A stretch of DNA of 64,000 nucleotides, from the NCBI GenBank assembly GCA_900323505.1, contig OOIN01000001.1:2046001-2110000 (forward strand), read 5' to 3'. A model generated the notes under the pieces. It made no database searches. It was not told the origin of the DNA and worked only from the letters and a program-made list of their open reading frames with translations. A program made the translations under genes and the position numbers. Below, piece by piece: positions 50,740 to 61,185 of this stretch. Each line of letters opens with the position of its first letter. The stretch's first letter is position 1. This DNA comes from Ustilago trichophora. Taxonomy: Eukaryota > Basidiomycota > Ustilaginomycetes > Ustilaginales > Ustilaginaceae.

Positions 50740-52429
50740 ATGCCGATCGATCTCAGGAAAGCGCTCAAGACAGATGATCCCAAGTGGGACAAACTGAAAC
50801 AAGGCTACAAGAAGGTCGAAACAGGTGCCTGGAACGCGCTTGCCCCCGTGGGCAACTGGACCAATCGCACTGCCGGCAAGTTTGGCGCCGAGTCGTTCTG
50901 GCCAACAGAGCTCGGTCTCGAATGCGACAAGGCTGCAAGGATTTTGCGCACTTTCACTACCAAAGGTGCTTCCGTTGAGGTGGATGCCAACAATGCAGCT
51001 GGCATCAACGACCATAACGCCGTCATCCCGCCTTCGGCACCTAGAGTGGATGCAAGCGGTAAGAAGATCAAGGACCCTCACAAGTACGATAGTCGAAAGA
51101 CGCAAAAGGTCATCCGTAAGATCCCTCCCAAGGTGCTCCAGAAGGCACATGGTCTAGCCATCTTTACCGTCTTCCGAACTGGATTTGGCTTCTCGGGAGC
51201 TTCGGGCTCTGGTGTCGTGCTCTCACGTCTGCCAGATGGCTCGTGGTCAGCGCCTTCGGGTCTCCTCGTTCACACCATCGGATACGGATTCCTCATCGGC
51301 CTTGACATTTACGACGTTGTGCTGGTCCTTCGCAATCAAAAGGCTGTGGATGCCTTCAAGCACCCCAAGTTCAGTCTCGGCGGAGAGCTTTCCGTAGCAT
51401 GCGGACCTGTAGGCAATGGTGCCATGCTCGACTCTGGGGTGGAAGCGGCACCTTGCTGGTCGTATGTCAAGTCGAAAGGCTTCTATGCCGGCATTCAGCT
51501 GGACGGCAACATCATCCTCAAACGTGACGACGAGAATGGCAGATTCTACACATCTCCTGGTATCAAGGTGGATCAGATCCTCTCCGGCCAGCTGCAAGCA
51601 CCTGCTCCAGCCGCCGCCATGCCTCTTTGGCAGACCATCTATGCTGCTGAGGGCCGTCCGGATGTGATGGGCGTCGATCGTATTCCTGAAGGTGCTACGC
51701 CAGGGGATCTAGAGCTGACCGAAGACGACATGAAAGAGGCAAGTAGCTATGCAGAGCAAGAACAACAACATCAGCAGCAATATGACGCAGCAACGGCTCC
51801 AATCGGTAGCATCTCGTCTCGAAAGGTGCCGCCTCCGCCACCGAGCTCTCAGAGTGCCGCCGCGTCGGGTTCTAGCATTCATGGACCTGGTGCGGCACTA
51901 TCCTCTCAGCCATACGCTGACCTCCCACCTGACTATGAGTAAGTTGAGATGCACCTGTGATATCGGTAGCGTCTTCTGATGCATGCACTGACATGGTTCT
52001 TATTCACGTCAATCTTGTAGATTTGCAAACGCCCCTGTCAACGCGCAAGGAGGCAAACAGTTCAACGATCCTGTTTCGTCGTCTCAACCATACCAATCGC
52101 GTTTCAACGATCTGCCTCCAAATCCTTTCACACACCCCGCAGACACTACGACCGGTACACCCCAGTACGAGTCTGCCGAGCAGGAAAAGGCGAGACTGCA
52201 GCAACAGTACGCAACAGTGCCAGGAGCTGAGGCTAGTGTAGGTGCAGGTTCATCGCTGCCTGCTCGTGTAGAAGCCCTTTACGATTTCCAAGGGCAAGAA
52301 CAAGATGACCTATCGTTCCGGACAGGAGACGTTATCCAGGTCACCGGACAAGCAGACGAGTCGTGGTGGCAGGGGTCCTTGAACGGCCGCTCTGGAATCT
52401 TTCCCTCGAACTACACGCGTGCAATCTAG
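50740..52429 (+). CDS. SYLF and SH3 domain protein (Ysc84/Lsb3, SH3YL1 family), two exons
   Basis: Exons 50740-51938 and 52021-52429 join in phase (GA|GTAAGT ... CTTGTAG|A) to give 535 residues. The N-terminal half is the SYLF domain (about residues 60-330), with KVLQKAHGLAIFTVFRTGFGFSGASG, then GFLIGLDIYDVVLVLRN and the GPVGNGAMLDSG segment; it binds phosphoinositides and actin. A Pro/Gln/Ser-rich linker (PPPPPSSQ) follows. The SH3 domain occupies about 479-535 with ALYDF, the DDLSF acidic turn, WWQG and the closing GIFPSNY. Yeast Ysc84 and Lsb3 act at cortical actin patches with Las17 in endocytosis. The intron removes the in-frame TAA that ends the first exon's frame, which is why the SH3 exon is missed if splicing is ignored. 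Confidence 0.9.
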
Positions 52430-52941
52430 TCTCGAACTTTGCAGCTGTTTCCGTCGAGTCATTTCGTAGATACCTCTGCTTCATGTAGAATATATAATGT
52501 AGCGCTTTGTGTCGTTCTTTCATCGCCTTGATTCTTGTCTGTTATTGCATTGGCGAAATTTGTGAGTTTGTGAGTGGCTATCTCTCTGTGATAGCATAGA
52601 GGGAAGTGGTTGGATGCAGAGCGCGGCGTGTGTCAAAAGGCTAATCAGAGTCCGTGTGGAGGCATTTGACCCTTGAAATTGAAATTTCATTTCCTGCAAA
52701 TCCCCACACAAAAGAGAGCTTGAGAAGAACAGGTTCGACTCAGCTTTTTTTCTTTTGGTCATGCGCCATGCACGCAAAATCTGAGTCTTTTGCCACTTGA
52801 ATGTAGACTACCTCCTTACCCCTTGATCCCTTTTCACCAACCTCTCTCCCGCCACCGCAGCTCAATTGGCTCAGTTGATCCTTCGCTTTAACTTCGACTT
52901 CGAAGCTCCATCTTGAAGCAGCTCACGTATCAGCTGGGACC
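52430..52941. other. Intergenic region upstream of RAD7
   Basis: 3' flank of the SYLF-SH3 gene and promoter of the next gene. The last ~100 bases are rich in C and T (CTCTCTCCCGCC). No gene seen. Confidence 0.5.
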
Positions 52942-54894
52942 ATGTCCAACGTTCGAGGACCCACGTCGGCCCTGACCGAGTTCCTGAGGGAGCGAGGTAT
53001 CACGGCTCGAAACACTAATCGATTCCGACGCAGGGACCAAGACCAACCAGAACAGGCGCAGGCAGCCGCCGATGCCACACCCGATGGACAAGGCTCTTCA
53101 GCGTCACCTGCCGCTGCTGCCCCGTCGCCCTCTCCTGCACGATCTCGACGCTCCTTGGCACGCAATGGCAGCTCGATGAACTTTGAAGAAGACGACGAGA
53201 CTGACGACGACCTGCCCGAAGCAGCTACAACTGTGCCAGTGGAAGCTGAGGCTAGTACCAGTTCGGGTCGACAAACTCGATCGACTGGAAAGCGACGTGC
53301 TCAACCTGATCAAGTTGCCGAAGAAGCCAGCAGTAGTAGCAACAGCAAAGGCAAGAAGAAAGCTAAGAAGGGCGACGACGATGACGATGACGACTACAAA
53401 CCTAAGAGCCCTGCTAAAAAGGGCCCCGCACCTTCTGACTGGGAGGACTCTCTCGGCTTGCCACAAGCGAGCAGTTCTCGCGCCAACTTCTCATACGCCA
53501 ATCGAACACCTGGTAGCATCGCTTATTGCGGCATGTGCAAGATGAAGTTCACTATCACACAGTATACAAAGCTGGCCGACAAAGGTCCACTTTGCCATCG
53601 CTGCGGCCCCTCATACAAAGGCCCAGGCGCGGCTGGCCCCGACAGCAAGGCCAAACCGGCACCAAAAAAGCGACAGCCTCGTCGCAAACCCATGCAGGAT
53701 GGTCTCCGCCAGAGTTTTCCGAGCCTGCAGAGCTACTGCATCGACGTCGTCAGTCGCCATATCGAGGATGTTGAGGCTCTGGGTCTGATCGGATTTCGCA
53801 ACTTGGACGCCATCAGCAAGTCCATCTCCAAGAATCGCAGTCTTAACCCCAAGACATTGCAGCTCTTCCTCTCGCCAACGATCAAGACCTTGTCGCTGTA
53901 CGATTGCAGCAAGCTCGACAGCGAGTCGCTGCAGAGCATTGCCACTTTTGCGCCCAACCTCGAGCACATCAACTTGCAGCTGTGCGGTATGCTGGACAAT
54001 GACGCCATCGATGCTTGGTCCAAGAAGCTGCCAAAGCTCAAGAGTGTCGAGCTGTACGGCCCCTTTCTGGTGCGTAAGGAGGCCTGGCACCGCTTCTTTG
54101 AAGCTCTCGGCCCTCGTCTTGAAAGCTTCAAGATCCGGGAATCGCCTCGGTTCGACCTCTCGTGCGCTGAGTCAATGGTTCAGCACTGTCCCAATGTTCG
54201 AGAGCTCGGACTGGCACAAATCGGACCGCTGGACAAGACCATGCTCAAGCCTTTGGAAGATTACGGAGACAAGCTCATGTATCTCGATGTTTCGGATCCA
54301 GGCGTATCGGCGCCCGGTATCCCGCCCAAGTCGCTGGAAGACGACGAGGTTGTGAGCCTGCTCAAGGCCGTGGGCAAGAACCTGACATACCTAGATATCT
54401 CCAAGAACATCGACCTCACTGATCGCATTATCAAGGAGGCGATCGCCCAGCATTGCCACAAGCTCAAGACATTGCGACTCATCGGATGTGAAAGGCTCGA
54501 AGCAGAGACGGTCGCTGGCATGTTCACCGAATGGTCGCGCGAAGGCGTCGCTGGCATCTCGCACTTGCACCTGGACAGGATGCTCAAGCTGGACGATAGC
54601 CTGATGGAGCCCATGTTGACGCATTCGGGCCCGCATCTGATCGAGTTGTCGCTCAACTCGGTGGATGGCATCACGGATAAGGGACTTGAGGTTTTGGCCA
54701 ACGCCAAAAACCTGCCCGTTTTGGAACAACTGGATCTGTCATTCGTGCGTGCGGTCGACGACGATAGCCTGGACAAGATTTGTCGAAATCTGCCCAGCTT
54801 GAAAAAGGTGTCGGTATTCGGATGCAACCGTATCAGCGATTTCCTCAAGTCTGACCGGGTCCGCATCGTTGGCAAGGAGAAGTACGCTTTTTGA
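52942..54894 (+). CDS. RAD7: DNA repair protein Rad7
   Basis: A 650-residue intronless protein. The N-terminus NVRGPTSALTEFLRERGI is the signature of fungal Rad7. A basic/acidic disordered part follows, with a KGKKKAKKGDDDDDDD stretch. A C4 zinc-binding motif sits at C196-x2-C199 and C218-x2-C221 (CGMC ... CHRC). From about residue 250 to the end there are leucine-rich repeats of the cysteine-containing type (for example LYDCSKLDSESLQSIA, LRLIGCERLEAETV, LDLSFVRAVDDDSLDKI). In yeast, Rad7 with Rad16 forms the complex for global-genome nucleotide excision repair and is part of a ubiquitin ligase. The start is the first ATG in frame, and length and domain order fit. It lies in a run of plus-strand genes without shared function. 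Confidence 0.92.
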   Translation: MSNVRGPTSALTEFLRERGITARNTNRFRRRDQDQPEQAQAAADATPDGQGSSASPAAAAPSPSPARSRRSLARNGSSMNFEEDDETDDDLPEAATTVPVEAEASTSSGRQTRSTGKRRAQPDQVAEEASSSSNSKGKKKAKKGDDDDDDDYKPKSPAKKGPAPSDWEDSLGLPQASSSRANFSYANRTPGSIAYCGMCKMKFTITQYTKLADKGPLCHRCGPSYKGPGAAGPDSKAKPAPKKRQPRRKPMQDGLRQSFPSLQSYCIDVVSRHIEDVEALGLIGFRNLDAISKSISKNRSLNPKTLQLFLSPTIKTLSLYDCSKLDSESLQSIATFAPNLEHINLQLCGMLDNDAIDAWSKKLPKLKSVELYGPFLVRKEAWHRFFEALGPRLESFKIRESPRFDLSCAESMVQHCPNVRELGLAQIGPLDKTMLKPLEDYGDKLMYLDVSDPGVSAPGIPPKSLEDDEVVSLLKAVGKNLTYLDISKNIDLTDRIIKEAIAQHCHKLKTLRLIGCERLEAETVAGMFTEWSREGVAGISHLHLDRMLKLDDSLMEPMLTHSGPHLIELSLNSVDGITDKGLEVLANAKNLPVLEQLDLSFVRAVDDDSLDKICRNLPSLKKVSVFGCNRISDFLKSDRVRIVGKEKYAF

Positions 54895-55513
54895 TTTGCT
54901 CGGTCATTCGCAAAATCTTGTCGTTGCTGTCAAGAAAACAAGCCCACTGTCTCGTTCGCATGTCATTTTACCGTTTTCATCAGGCATAATCGTAATCCGA
55001 GGTCGTTCGGCGATCGTTGTAACCTCCTTTCACGATTGTGTTGCTGTTGAGCCCAGGAGGAAGAGATGTCCGAAAGCATTCTTCTACGGAGAAAATTGCC
55101 CGAAGATTGCCGGGGCCAGATTCTTCAGATTGCCCGCCCAGTCGCTACCCTTTGGCCATCTTTCTAAATCACGTTGGACAGCAATTGATCTTATGTCACA
55201 AGATGTAGCTCGACTTTGCTTTTTGAAAGGATTCTCCTTGACTAAGCCATTTTCTCGATGTCGAGTGTTCATTGCAAAGTGCGAAGAAAGCAGCATGACG
55301 AGGAAAAGTCGATGATGTCAACGCTAAACCAGTTCTGGCTTCTAGACTCGCAATGACTTAGCCGAGTTCAGATTTGGACCTTTTGTTAGAAAGGGAAGTT
55401 CCATCGCGTATGGAGAGATGGAGAGAGCGATCCTCAAAGAACAATGACATCGCATGAAGCAAAGAAAAAGCAGCCACATTCACATCGTAAGAAGTGTTTC
55501 CACCCGTTACTCA

Positions 55514-55710
55514 GGCAGGCTCCAGCCTGGGCGTTGGGCTGGAAACCTCCAGGCAGCTGCTCAGCCAGTCGGCCTGCCTGGAGGCTGTTATGCAGTTGGT
55601 CTGGCTCGGGGCTGCCTGGGCCAACTTGAGGCAGTTGGTCTGGCTCCGGGCTGCCTGGGCCCAACTTGAGGCAGGTGGTCTGCCTGACGCTGGCTGAGGC
55701 CTGCCTTAGA
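55514..55710. repeat. CAGGCAG/GGCTGCCTGG-rich repeat block with a 39-40-bp tandem unit
   Basis: Unit 1 (55592-55630) and unit 2 (55631-55670) are nearly identical: GCAGTTGGTCTGGCTC, a G/C-rich centre, then CCAACTTGAG. A partial third copy starts at 55671. The whole block is built from GCCTGCCTGG and CAGGCAG words and ends with CTGAGGCCTGCCTTA. Confidence 0.85.
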
Positions 55711-55832
55711 AAAATGCGAATTAAAGGCGTTTTAATCCACCCATTTTGATGGAATTTTGCAAATATTTATTTTTGTTCGAAAATTGAGTTGTGTGATACA
55801 TATTTTGCCGCACTTCCATCAATCACAAAAAT

Positions 55833-55931
55833 GACTGTGTGGCTAGGTGGGTAGGCAGGCACATGTGTGCAGGTGTGACGAGAGGGCAAATGGCCTGTGG
55901 GAGGCATGGGTTCGAGTCCAGGTGGACGCAT
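55833..55931 (+). other. tRNA-derived, SINE-like sequence with A- and B-box motifs
   Basis: TGGCTAGGTGGGTA (near 55840) resembles a polymerase III A box and GGTTCGAGTCC (55909-55919) is an exact B box; they are about 70 bp apart. Stem pairing is too poor for a working tRNA. A T/A-rich tail with TTTT terminators follows. CTGAGGCCTGCCT words flank the stretch on both sides (near 55694 and 56051). This fits a degenerate SINE or tRNA pseudogene, but no family can be named. Confidence 0.5.
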
Positions 55932-55969
55932 ATCTTTTATTTAAAAAAATTTTTTTATTTTATTTTTTG

Positions 55970-56070
55970 ATCTGCCTGAAACTTCAGGCAGGCCGCCTGT
56001 GACTGTCTTGGGCTCATGGCCTGGCTCAAAGTTCAGGCCAATCAACGGCCTGAGGCCTGCCTGAGCTAGG
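55970..56070. repeat. Right-hand CAGGCAG-rich block
   Basis: Contains CTGCCTGAAACTTCAGGCAG (an inverted repeat of CTGCCTGAA/TTCAGGCAG) and ends with GGCCTGAGGCCTGCCTGAG, mirroring the left block at 55514-55710. Confidence 0.75.
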
Positions 56071-56278
56071 AGAAAATACTTTTTTTACGATGTGATTGGT
56101 ATTGAGACTGTTTGTGGTCGTTTGTCAACGATCTTGAGGAATCAAAAGTAGCCGTCGGTCCACGAGATCCGTTTCAGCAACAAAGAGTGTGCTCGGGACA
56201 GCCGGCCCGTATGTGTGTGGCATGGCGTGACTAGCTCTGAAACTCGGAGCGGCAGGCCCGAAATCGCAGGAGACAGGC

Positions 56279-56307
56279 GTACAGTACAGTACTGTACAGT
56301 AGAGTAC
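56279..56307. repeat. TACAGTACTGTAC array
   Basis: Third large copy of the palindromic TACTGTAC/TACAGTAC array (29 nt). Confidence 0.85.
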
Positions 56308-57292
56308 ATCTCCCTTGCTTGTGCAGGCACAGCCTCACCTCGCCCATCACATTTGTCATATGCCCCTCATCTTTGCTTTCCGTGCGATCTTCGAAAACAC
56401 GAGGATCAAAATTGTTCAGCTTGGTTAACATTCTTGAGCGTCGCGTTGACAGGCAAAGATTGCACTGAGTGGCTTTGGAACCGACGTCCACTCACGGGAT
56501 ACGGTCCCGCCAACAGTCAGATGAATGCTGCACATTTTCAATCGGACCATCAAGTGTTGCACTGGCTTTGAAGCGTGTGACTTTTGGTGGAAAAAAAAAA
56601 GTGGGCTTGCACACGGCTCAAGGTTGCCGGTCCGCCAAAGTCCAATTCGGTCGTTCCGCCCCGCACTGCAGGAAATTGAGTTGAAATGCAGAGTGTAGAG
56701 GCTGGAGCCCCCACGCTTTGGCTGTGCTCTTATTCCTCTCTCGTCAAGCCAAGCTCTGGCCAAGCAACTATGTCACCACACAAAGCCGTCTGAATCGCGG
56801 AATCCTTTGACAAAGATTACAGTAGCCCCTGTGGATCAGTTGCTTCCGTTACGCCCCATTTTTTCAGGCTCACGGTTACGGCATGTGTCGGAGCGACTCA
56901 ATTTAGTCGGTGTGCCCGCCGTTTCTTTCTGATTCTCGCGATTCTTATCGGATCTGGATCTCTCCCTTCCGAAAGCTGAGTTGGTGTCGGCCTCTTTCCG
57001 TTTCTCTCGAGAGAGATGAGTGAGCTTTGATTGGTGTCGCTGCGTCAACGTTGCTGTGTAAGCACGTTGTACGCACTGTCCACAGACATACACTGCACTG
57101 TGCTGATGCCCCCCTGCAATCGACGCAAGGTCCAAGTGTCAAGCTGAACCAATCTTCCTTTCTACGCTTCCTGCATCTCTGTTGATCCTATCGCCACTCT
57201 TACCAGCCTTTTGGCTTTGCTGCTCTTCCAGCTCCCTGACATGAGCTACACCATCTCTACATTCTAACGACTTCGACATCGATATCGACAAT

Positions 57293-59920
57293 ATGGCGAT
57301 TGTCAGCAGTGCCACGATTCCCGACTTGCGGCATGCGACTTCATTGTCGGGCAGTCCATCCCTCAGCCGGGGCGTCAATGGCACCATGACGCTCGGCCGT
57401 TCCGGGCCATTGACTCGCGAGAATCTCGCTGCGCTTCCCACTAACAACTTTTCGACTCTTCCTGGCCGTCTGCGATCTCAAACTCTCACTCAAATGGATT
57501 TCCAACAGCAGGGCACTTCGCAACGACCAGCGCTGGCCCGCGTAGCTACCATGGACAGTTGCAGAGCTTCCATCTTGACAGACAGCACCGAGTTCAGCAC
57601 CTCGAGCACCATCAATCGTGGCTATGCCGCTCGTATCGATGTCAATGGTAAGGTCAAGCCTCTCTCTTCCGCTCCCGATCGGCATGCGTGTCAGACGATC
57701 GCCTTCTTGGAAGGCCCCACCGACTCGCTCGACTACAAAACCTATCGACCGGGAGACGAGATCAAGGGGGCTGTTCATCTCCTTCGCAACGATCCCGAGC
57801 GCGGCGTCATTACTGGAATCAAGGCACGCATTCGAGGCGATCTCGAGACCAGCGTCTTTGGTGTTGGCGATTCGAGCTACTACTCGATGGACAACGAGCA
57901 CGGTATTGCCCGACGTCAGCTTCTCTTCTTCTCCGAGCAGAAGACGCTAGCAACCAAATCCGATCTCGAGTCGGGTTCCTTTGAGCTGGAACAGACTGGC
58001 CTCGTCGACCACGGACGCCGCAACAACCTAGCAGTGCCCTTCAGTTTCGTGCTACCCCTCAAACTGCACGCCTCTGCGCTTGACATGCTGGACAGCAAGC
58101 TCAAAAAGTCGTTCAAGCGCGGCAAACAATACATCGACCTTCCTCCCTCGATCGATATGGAGACCCGCTATGCTCCACCTAAGCCCAAACAGGTCTTTGG
58201 CCAGGTCAAGGAGAAGCTCCATGGCCAGAAGCTGCGACCGATGGCTCGTATCAAGTACGAGATCGATATCATTGTCAGCCGACAGCGATTCGGTTCTGTC
58301 TTGCTCCCCCATAAGCGTGGTGAGCGCATCATCCTGGCTTTTGCCGTCGAGCCGTATCCGCCACGCACAGCTGGTCTGGCTGTTCCGACACTCGAGCCCA
58401 TCAGAGCACGTCGCACTATGTCGCGCGGAGACCGCCCCATACCGGCCGACTGCAGCGTTGGATCGGATGCCGCTTCGGTCAACTCGGGCGACGGTAACGA
58501 GGAAGAGACTTTCGACGAGGATTCGTGGGCTTCTGACTTGGGAGGCTTTCGTCCTACCCAAGAAGTCTTTGGCGCTCTCCCTCTCGAACAAGCTCCTGCC
58601 TTTGCTCCCAGTTCCATTGCCCGTTCCATCTCGGCAAGGCCGGCACTCTCCAACTGCCGACGCAAGAGCTACATCAACGTCAAGGAGGGCGTGGATGGGC
58701 GTATGAAGGGCTGGCTGACGCACTCGCTCGAAAGCACGCTTCCGGATGGAAGCGGATCGTTCGAGGCCATCCTCTCTGTGCCTGCCATGGCCGCACTGTA
58801 CATGGAGACCAAGATCCCCTTCAGCCTTGAGCTTCGTATGCCGGAACATCTCGTCGGCTCCTATGTGCCCGACGTCGAGCTCGGACTGGTCCGATCCGTC
58901 ATGACTTATTCGCGTCTGGGCACCCTCGTTATCGAGAAGGAAGACCCCGACAATCTCGCTGGCTTCAGTGGACCTCACTCGTGGTCCGAGCGGATACGCA
59001 TCGTCAACATGGACCGACAGGCCGACAACCATCTCCCGCCTTTCTACGAACAAGGCCAGGCGAGGCAGATCTACACAGGCAACTTTGCCATCGGTCGCTA
59101 CGAGAAGATGATCAAGGCTGGTTCTTCAGCGCCGCTCAAGCAGAAACTGATCCAGGAGCCCGAGCTGCGTCTGGTCGTGCCGAGTTTCTCATTCAAGGCG
59201 CTCAGAATTGAATATCGTCTTCGGGTCAAGATCTCGGTTCCCAGTGGAGCTCAAGCTGTGGCCGCCACCTCGGCGGCGGCAGCAATTCAGCCTACCAAGC
59301 ATTTGGTCATGGAGACGCCGCCGGTGCTCGTCGCGGCAAATCCTGACACGGTCGACTTTACCCGCCAGCAAGCTGCAGAACCGCTCGATGACGATGCGCT
59401 TTCCATTGTTGATGTCCTTGATGAGGACGAAGAGAGGCTCATCGAGGCGTCTGCTTCTCGCATCATGCGTGCTCCTAGCACTCCTTTGCCTCCAGTCGAA
59501 GTCGTCGCCGCTAACGAAGAGGAAGACGACGAAGACTACTCGGCCCAGGCAACCCCATTGGCACGTACACCCCTCCGTCGCTCGCTCGACATGACAGCCC
59601 TCGCGAACCTTAACACCACCATCTCTACTCCCGAACAAGTCGAAGGCGAGACACTCATCTCGTCGGCAGCCTCCATGATCAGCGAGTCGAGCTCCACCAG
59701 CTCGTCCGCCATGGAAGTGCCATCTCTGGATCCCATTCCCGACGAAGCCGATGTTGACGAAGAAGATGAGCTGACCGAGCAGCTGGCTCTCGGCCTCATT
59801 GATCGCGAACAGGCTGCAGCCGTCGCCGCTCGCTCTCGCCGTCGTGCTACCATCACTCACTCCCAACGCCCGACTTACGCCCTTCCCAGTTACTCTGACA
59901 GCATTGGCATTCTCGGTTAG
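57293..59920 (+). CDS. Arrestin-domain protein (alpha-arrestin-like)
   Basis: An intronless 875-residue protein. After a disordered N-terminal ~120 residues comes an arrestin N-like domain: YRPGDEIKGAVHLLRN, GIKARIRGDLETSVFG, the VPFSFVLPL strand, YIDLPPSID and ARIKYEIDIIVSRQRFG. Following a long insert, a second beta-rich part (AALYMETKIPFSLELRMPEHL, then SFKALRIEYRLRVKIS) corresponds to the arrestin C domain. The C-terminal ~180 residues are acidic and Ser rich. The end contains YALPSYSD, a PY-like motif of the kind that recruits Nedd4/Rsp5 ubiquitin ligases. Alpha-arrestins direct ubiquitination and endocytosis of plasma-membrane transporters. The ATG at 57293 is the first in frame. It is convergent with the uS15 gene. 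Confidence 0.75.
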   Translation: MAIVSSATIPDLRHATSLSGSPSLSRGVNGTMTLGRSGPLTRENLAALPTNNFSTLPGRLRSQTLTQMDFQQQGTSQRPALARVATMDSCRASILTDSTEFSTSSTINRGYAARIDVNGKVKPLSSAPDRHACQTIAFLEGPTDSLDYKTYRPGDEIKGAVHLLRNDPERGVITGIKARIRGDLETSVFGVGDSSYYSMDNEHGIARRQLLFFSEQKTLATKSDLESGSFELEQTGLVDHGRRNNLAVPFSFVLPLKLHASALDMLDSKLKKSFKRGKQYIDLPPSIDMETRYAPPKPKQVFGQVKEKLHGQKLRPMARIKYEIDIIVSRQRFGSVLLPHKRGERIILAFAVEPYPPRTAGLAVPTLEPIRARRTMSRGDRPIPADCSVGSDAASVNSGDGNEEETFDEDSWASDLGGFRPTQEVFGALPLEQAPAFAPSSIARSISARPALSNCRRKSYINVKEGVDGRMKGWLTHSLESTLPDGSGSFEAILSVPAMAALYMETKIPFSLELRMPEHLVGSYVPDVELGLVRSVMTYSRLGTLVIEKEDPDNLAGFSGPHSWSERIRIVNMDRQADNHLPPFYEQGQARQIYTGNFAIGRYEKMIKAGSSAPLKQKLIQEPELRLVVPSFSFKALRIEYRLRVKISVPSGAQAVAATSAAAAIQPTKHLVMETPPVLVAANPDTVDFTRQQAAEPLDDDALSIVDVLDEDEERLIEASASRIMRAPSTPLPPVEVVAANEEEDDEDYSAQATPLARTPLRRSLDMTALANLNTTISTPEQVEGETLISSAASMISESSSTSSSAMEVPSLDPIPDEADVDEEDELTEQLALGLIDREQAAAVAARSRRRATITHSQRPTYALPSYSDSIGILG

Positions 59921-60396
59921 CTTTTTTTTTTTTTTCTTCTCATTTACCCTTAGACGATTGCATCTTCAGTATTCGGTTTCCTTCGCATGCATCTTCGGTC
60001 GGTGTCCCTACTTGTTTGCATCCTTTGCTCCTTTGTCATGGTTTCTTGACCGGCCTCACTCGGTCCATTTGTGTCGTTACTGCAGCATCTCACTCTCTGT
60101 CTCTCATGATTCGAATGTCTTGTTCCACGCAATTTCATGGTTCTCACTTATGCCCGACCGTCCATTGGCTCTCTCAAAAGTCAGGCAAATTCGCAATCAC
60201 GGCAGAAGTAGGTGAGAAATTGCCTATGACCACCACATGTAAGTGGCTAGGACTTGGGTTGCAATTTTTGGGTGGGGATGCGGAATGCAAAAGCGCACAT
60301 CAAACGAGCACTCTAGTACTCGAAAATGAGTGGCCTTGAAATGTAAAAGACATAGTACAAAGAGAGGAGAGTGGAAACCAAATTTACCACCTACGT
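59921..60396. other. Intergenic region between convergent genes
   Basis: 3' flanks of the arrestin gene (with a T14 run at 59922-59935) and the uS15 gene. No gene seen. Confidence 0.55.
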
Positions 60397-61185
60397 TTAG
60401 GCAACGAGGGTGGAAGCGGTAGCGGCCTCGTACTTGAAGGTGGGAGCGACGGCACCCTTGGTCTTGTAGTAACGAGCGAGACGGTGGATACGCGACTCGA
60501 TGAGAATGAGGCGGAACTTGGAGTCCATGTCCTTGCGGTTGCGCTCAAGGTGCTTGCGAACCGAGACGGCCTTCTTGATGAGGTGGTAAAGGTCCTCGGG
60601 GATCTGGGGAGCGAGACCCTGCGACTTGAGGATACGAAGGATCTTGTTACCAGTGACGAAACGGACCTGGGCAATACCCTGCGAGTCACGGAGCTGGACA
60701 CCGATCTGCGAAGGGGTCATACCCTTACGAGCGAGCTTGGTGATCTGCTCAACAACCTCCTCGGGGGTGGTCTTGAGCCACGAGGGGGGAGTGCGGCGGT
60801 AAGGCAGAGCCGAGGCGGAGATACCCTTTCCCTTGGCTATTTGAGTGGAGAGAAAACATGAATGAGGTGAGGCGAGTTAGTTTCTGTTCTTGGATGAGTG
60901 GCGGCGTGTCGAAGGCGAGCTGACCCTGTTCGGAATTGATGCTTGATCTTGTCTTCGTTATCGTGACGGCAGTCCTACAGAATGGAAGGTTCGCGCACGT
61001 GGATGAACATGAACTTCGTCGAGGCTGAGTGGTGACCAGCTCGAAGGCATGCAATCCTCCAATGTGCGACAAACTTCGTCTGATGCTTCTGAGACTGGAC
61101 GATGGCGTCGAAAAGCGCGAAGCTGAATTCACCGATACAGAGTGCTCGCCAGATGTTGGGAACACTTACAGTGCATGCGACCCAT
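60397..61185 (-). CDS. RPS13: 40S ribosomal protein uS15 (S13), two exons
   Basis: Exon 1 is 61185-61170 (16 nt, MGRMH plus one base), with donor GTAAGT. Exon 2 is 60836-60397, with acceptor ATAG. Together they are 456 nt, 151 residues, exactly the eukaryotic S13 length. Family sequence is evident: [63 protein letters not shown] and [12 protein letters not shown] small-subunit protein that binds 18S rRNA. The 333-nt intron shows no C/D snoRNA boxes on the minus strand. Taking the first in-frame ATG of the main exon alone (60720) would lose 44 residues. It is divergent from eS6, with about 2 kb between start codons. Confidence 0.95.

Larger units (their letters stand above)
54895..57292. other. 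2.4-kb intergenic region with a repeat island
   Basis: No protein gene is supported. It contains the CAGGCAG-rich repeats and tRNA-like stretch at 55514-56070, a TACTGTAC array at 56279-56307 and an A10 run followed by GTGGGCTTGCACACGGCT at 56591-56618. A GTGGGCTT motif also occurs at 1467-1493. The part nearest 57293 is the promoter and leader of the arrestin gene. Confidence 0.55.

Noticed and set aside
60397..60720. uS15 starting at the internal ATG
   Set aside because: Would lack 44 conserved N-terminal residues; the 16-nt first exon restores the full 151-residue protein.
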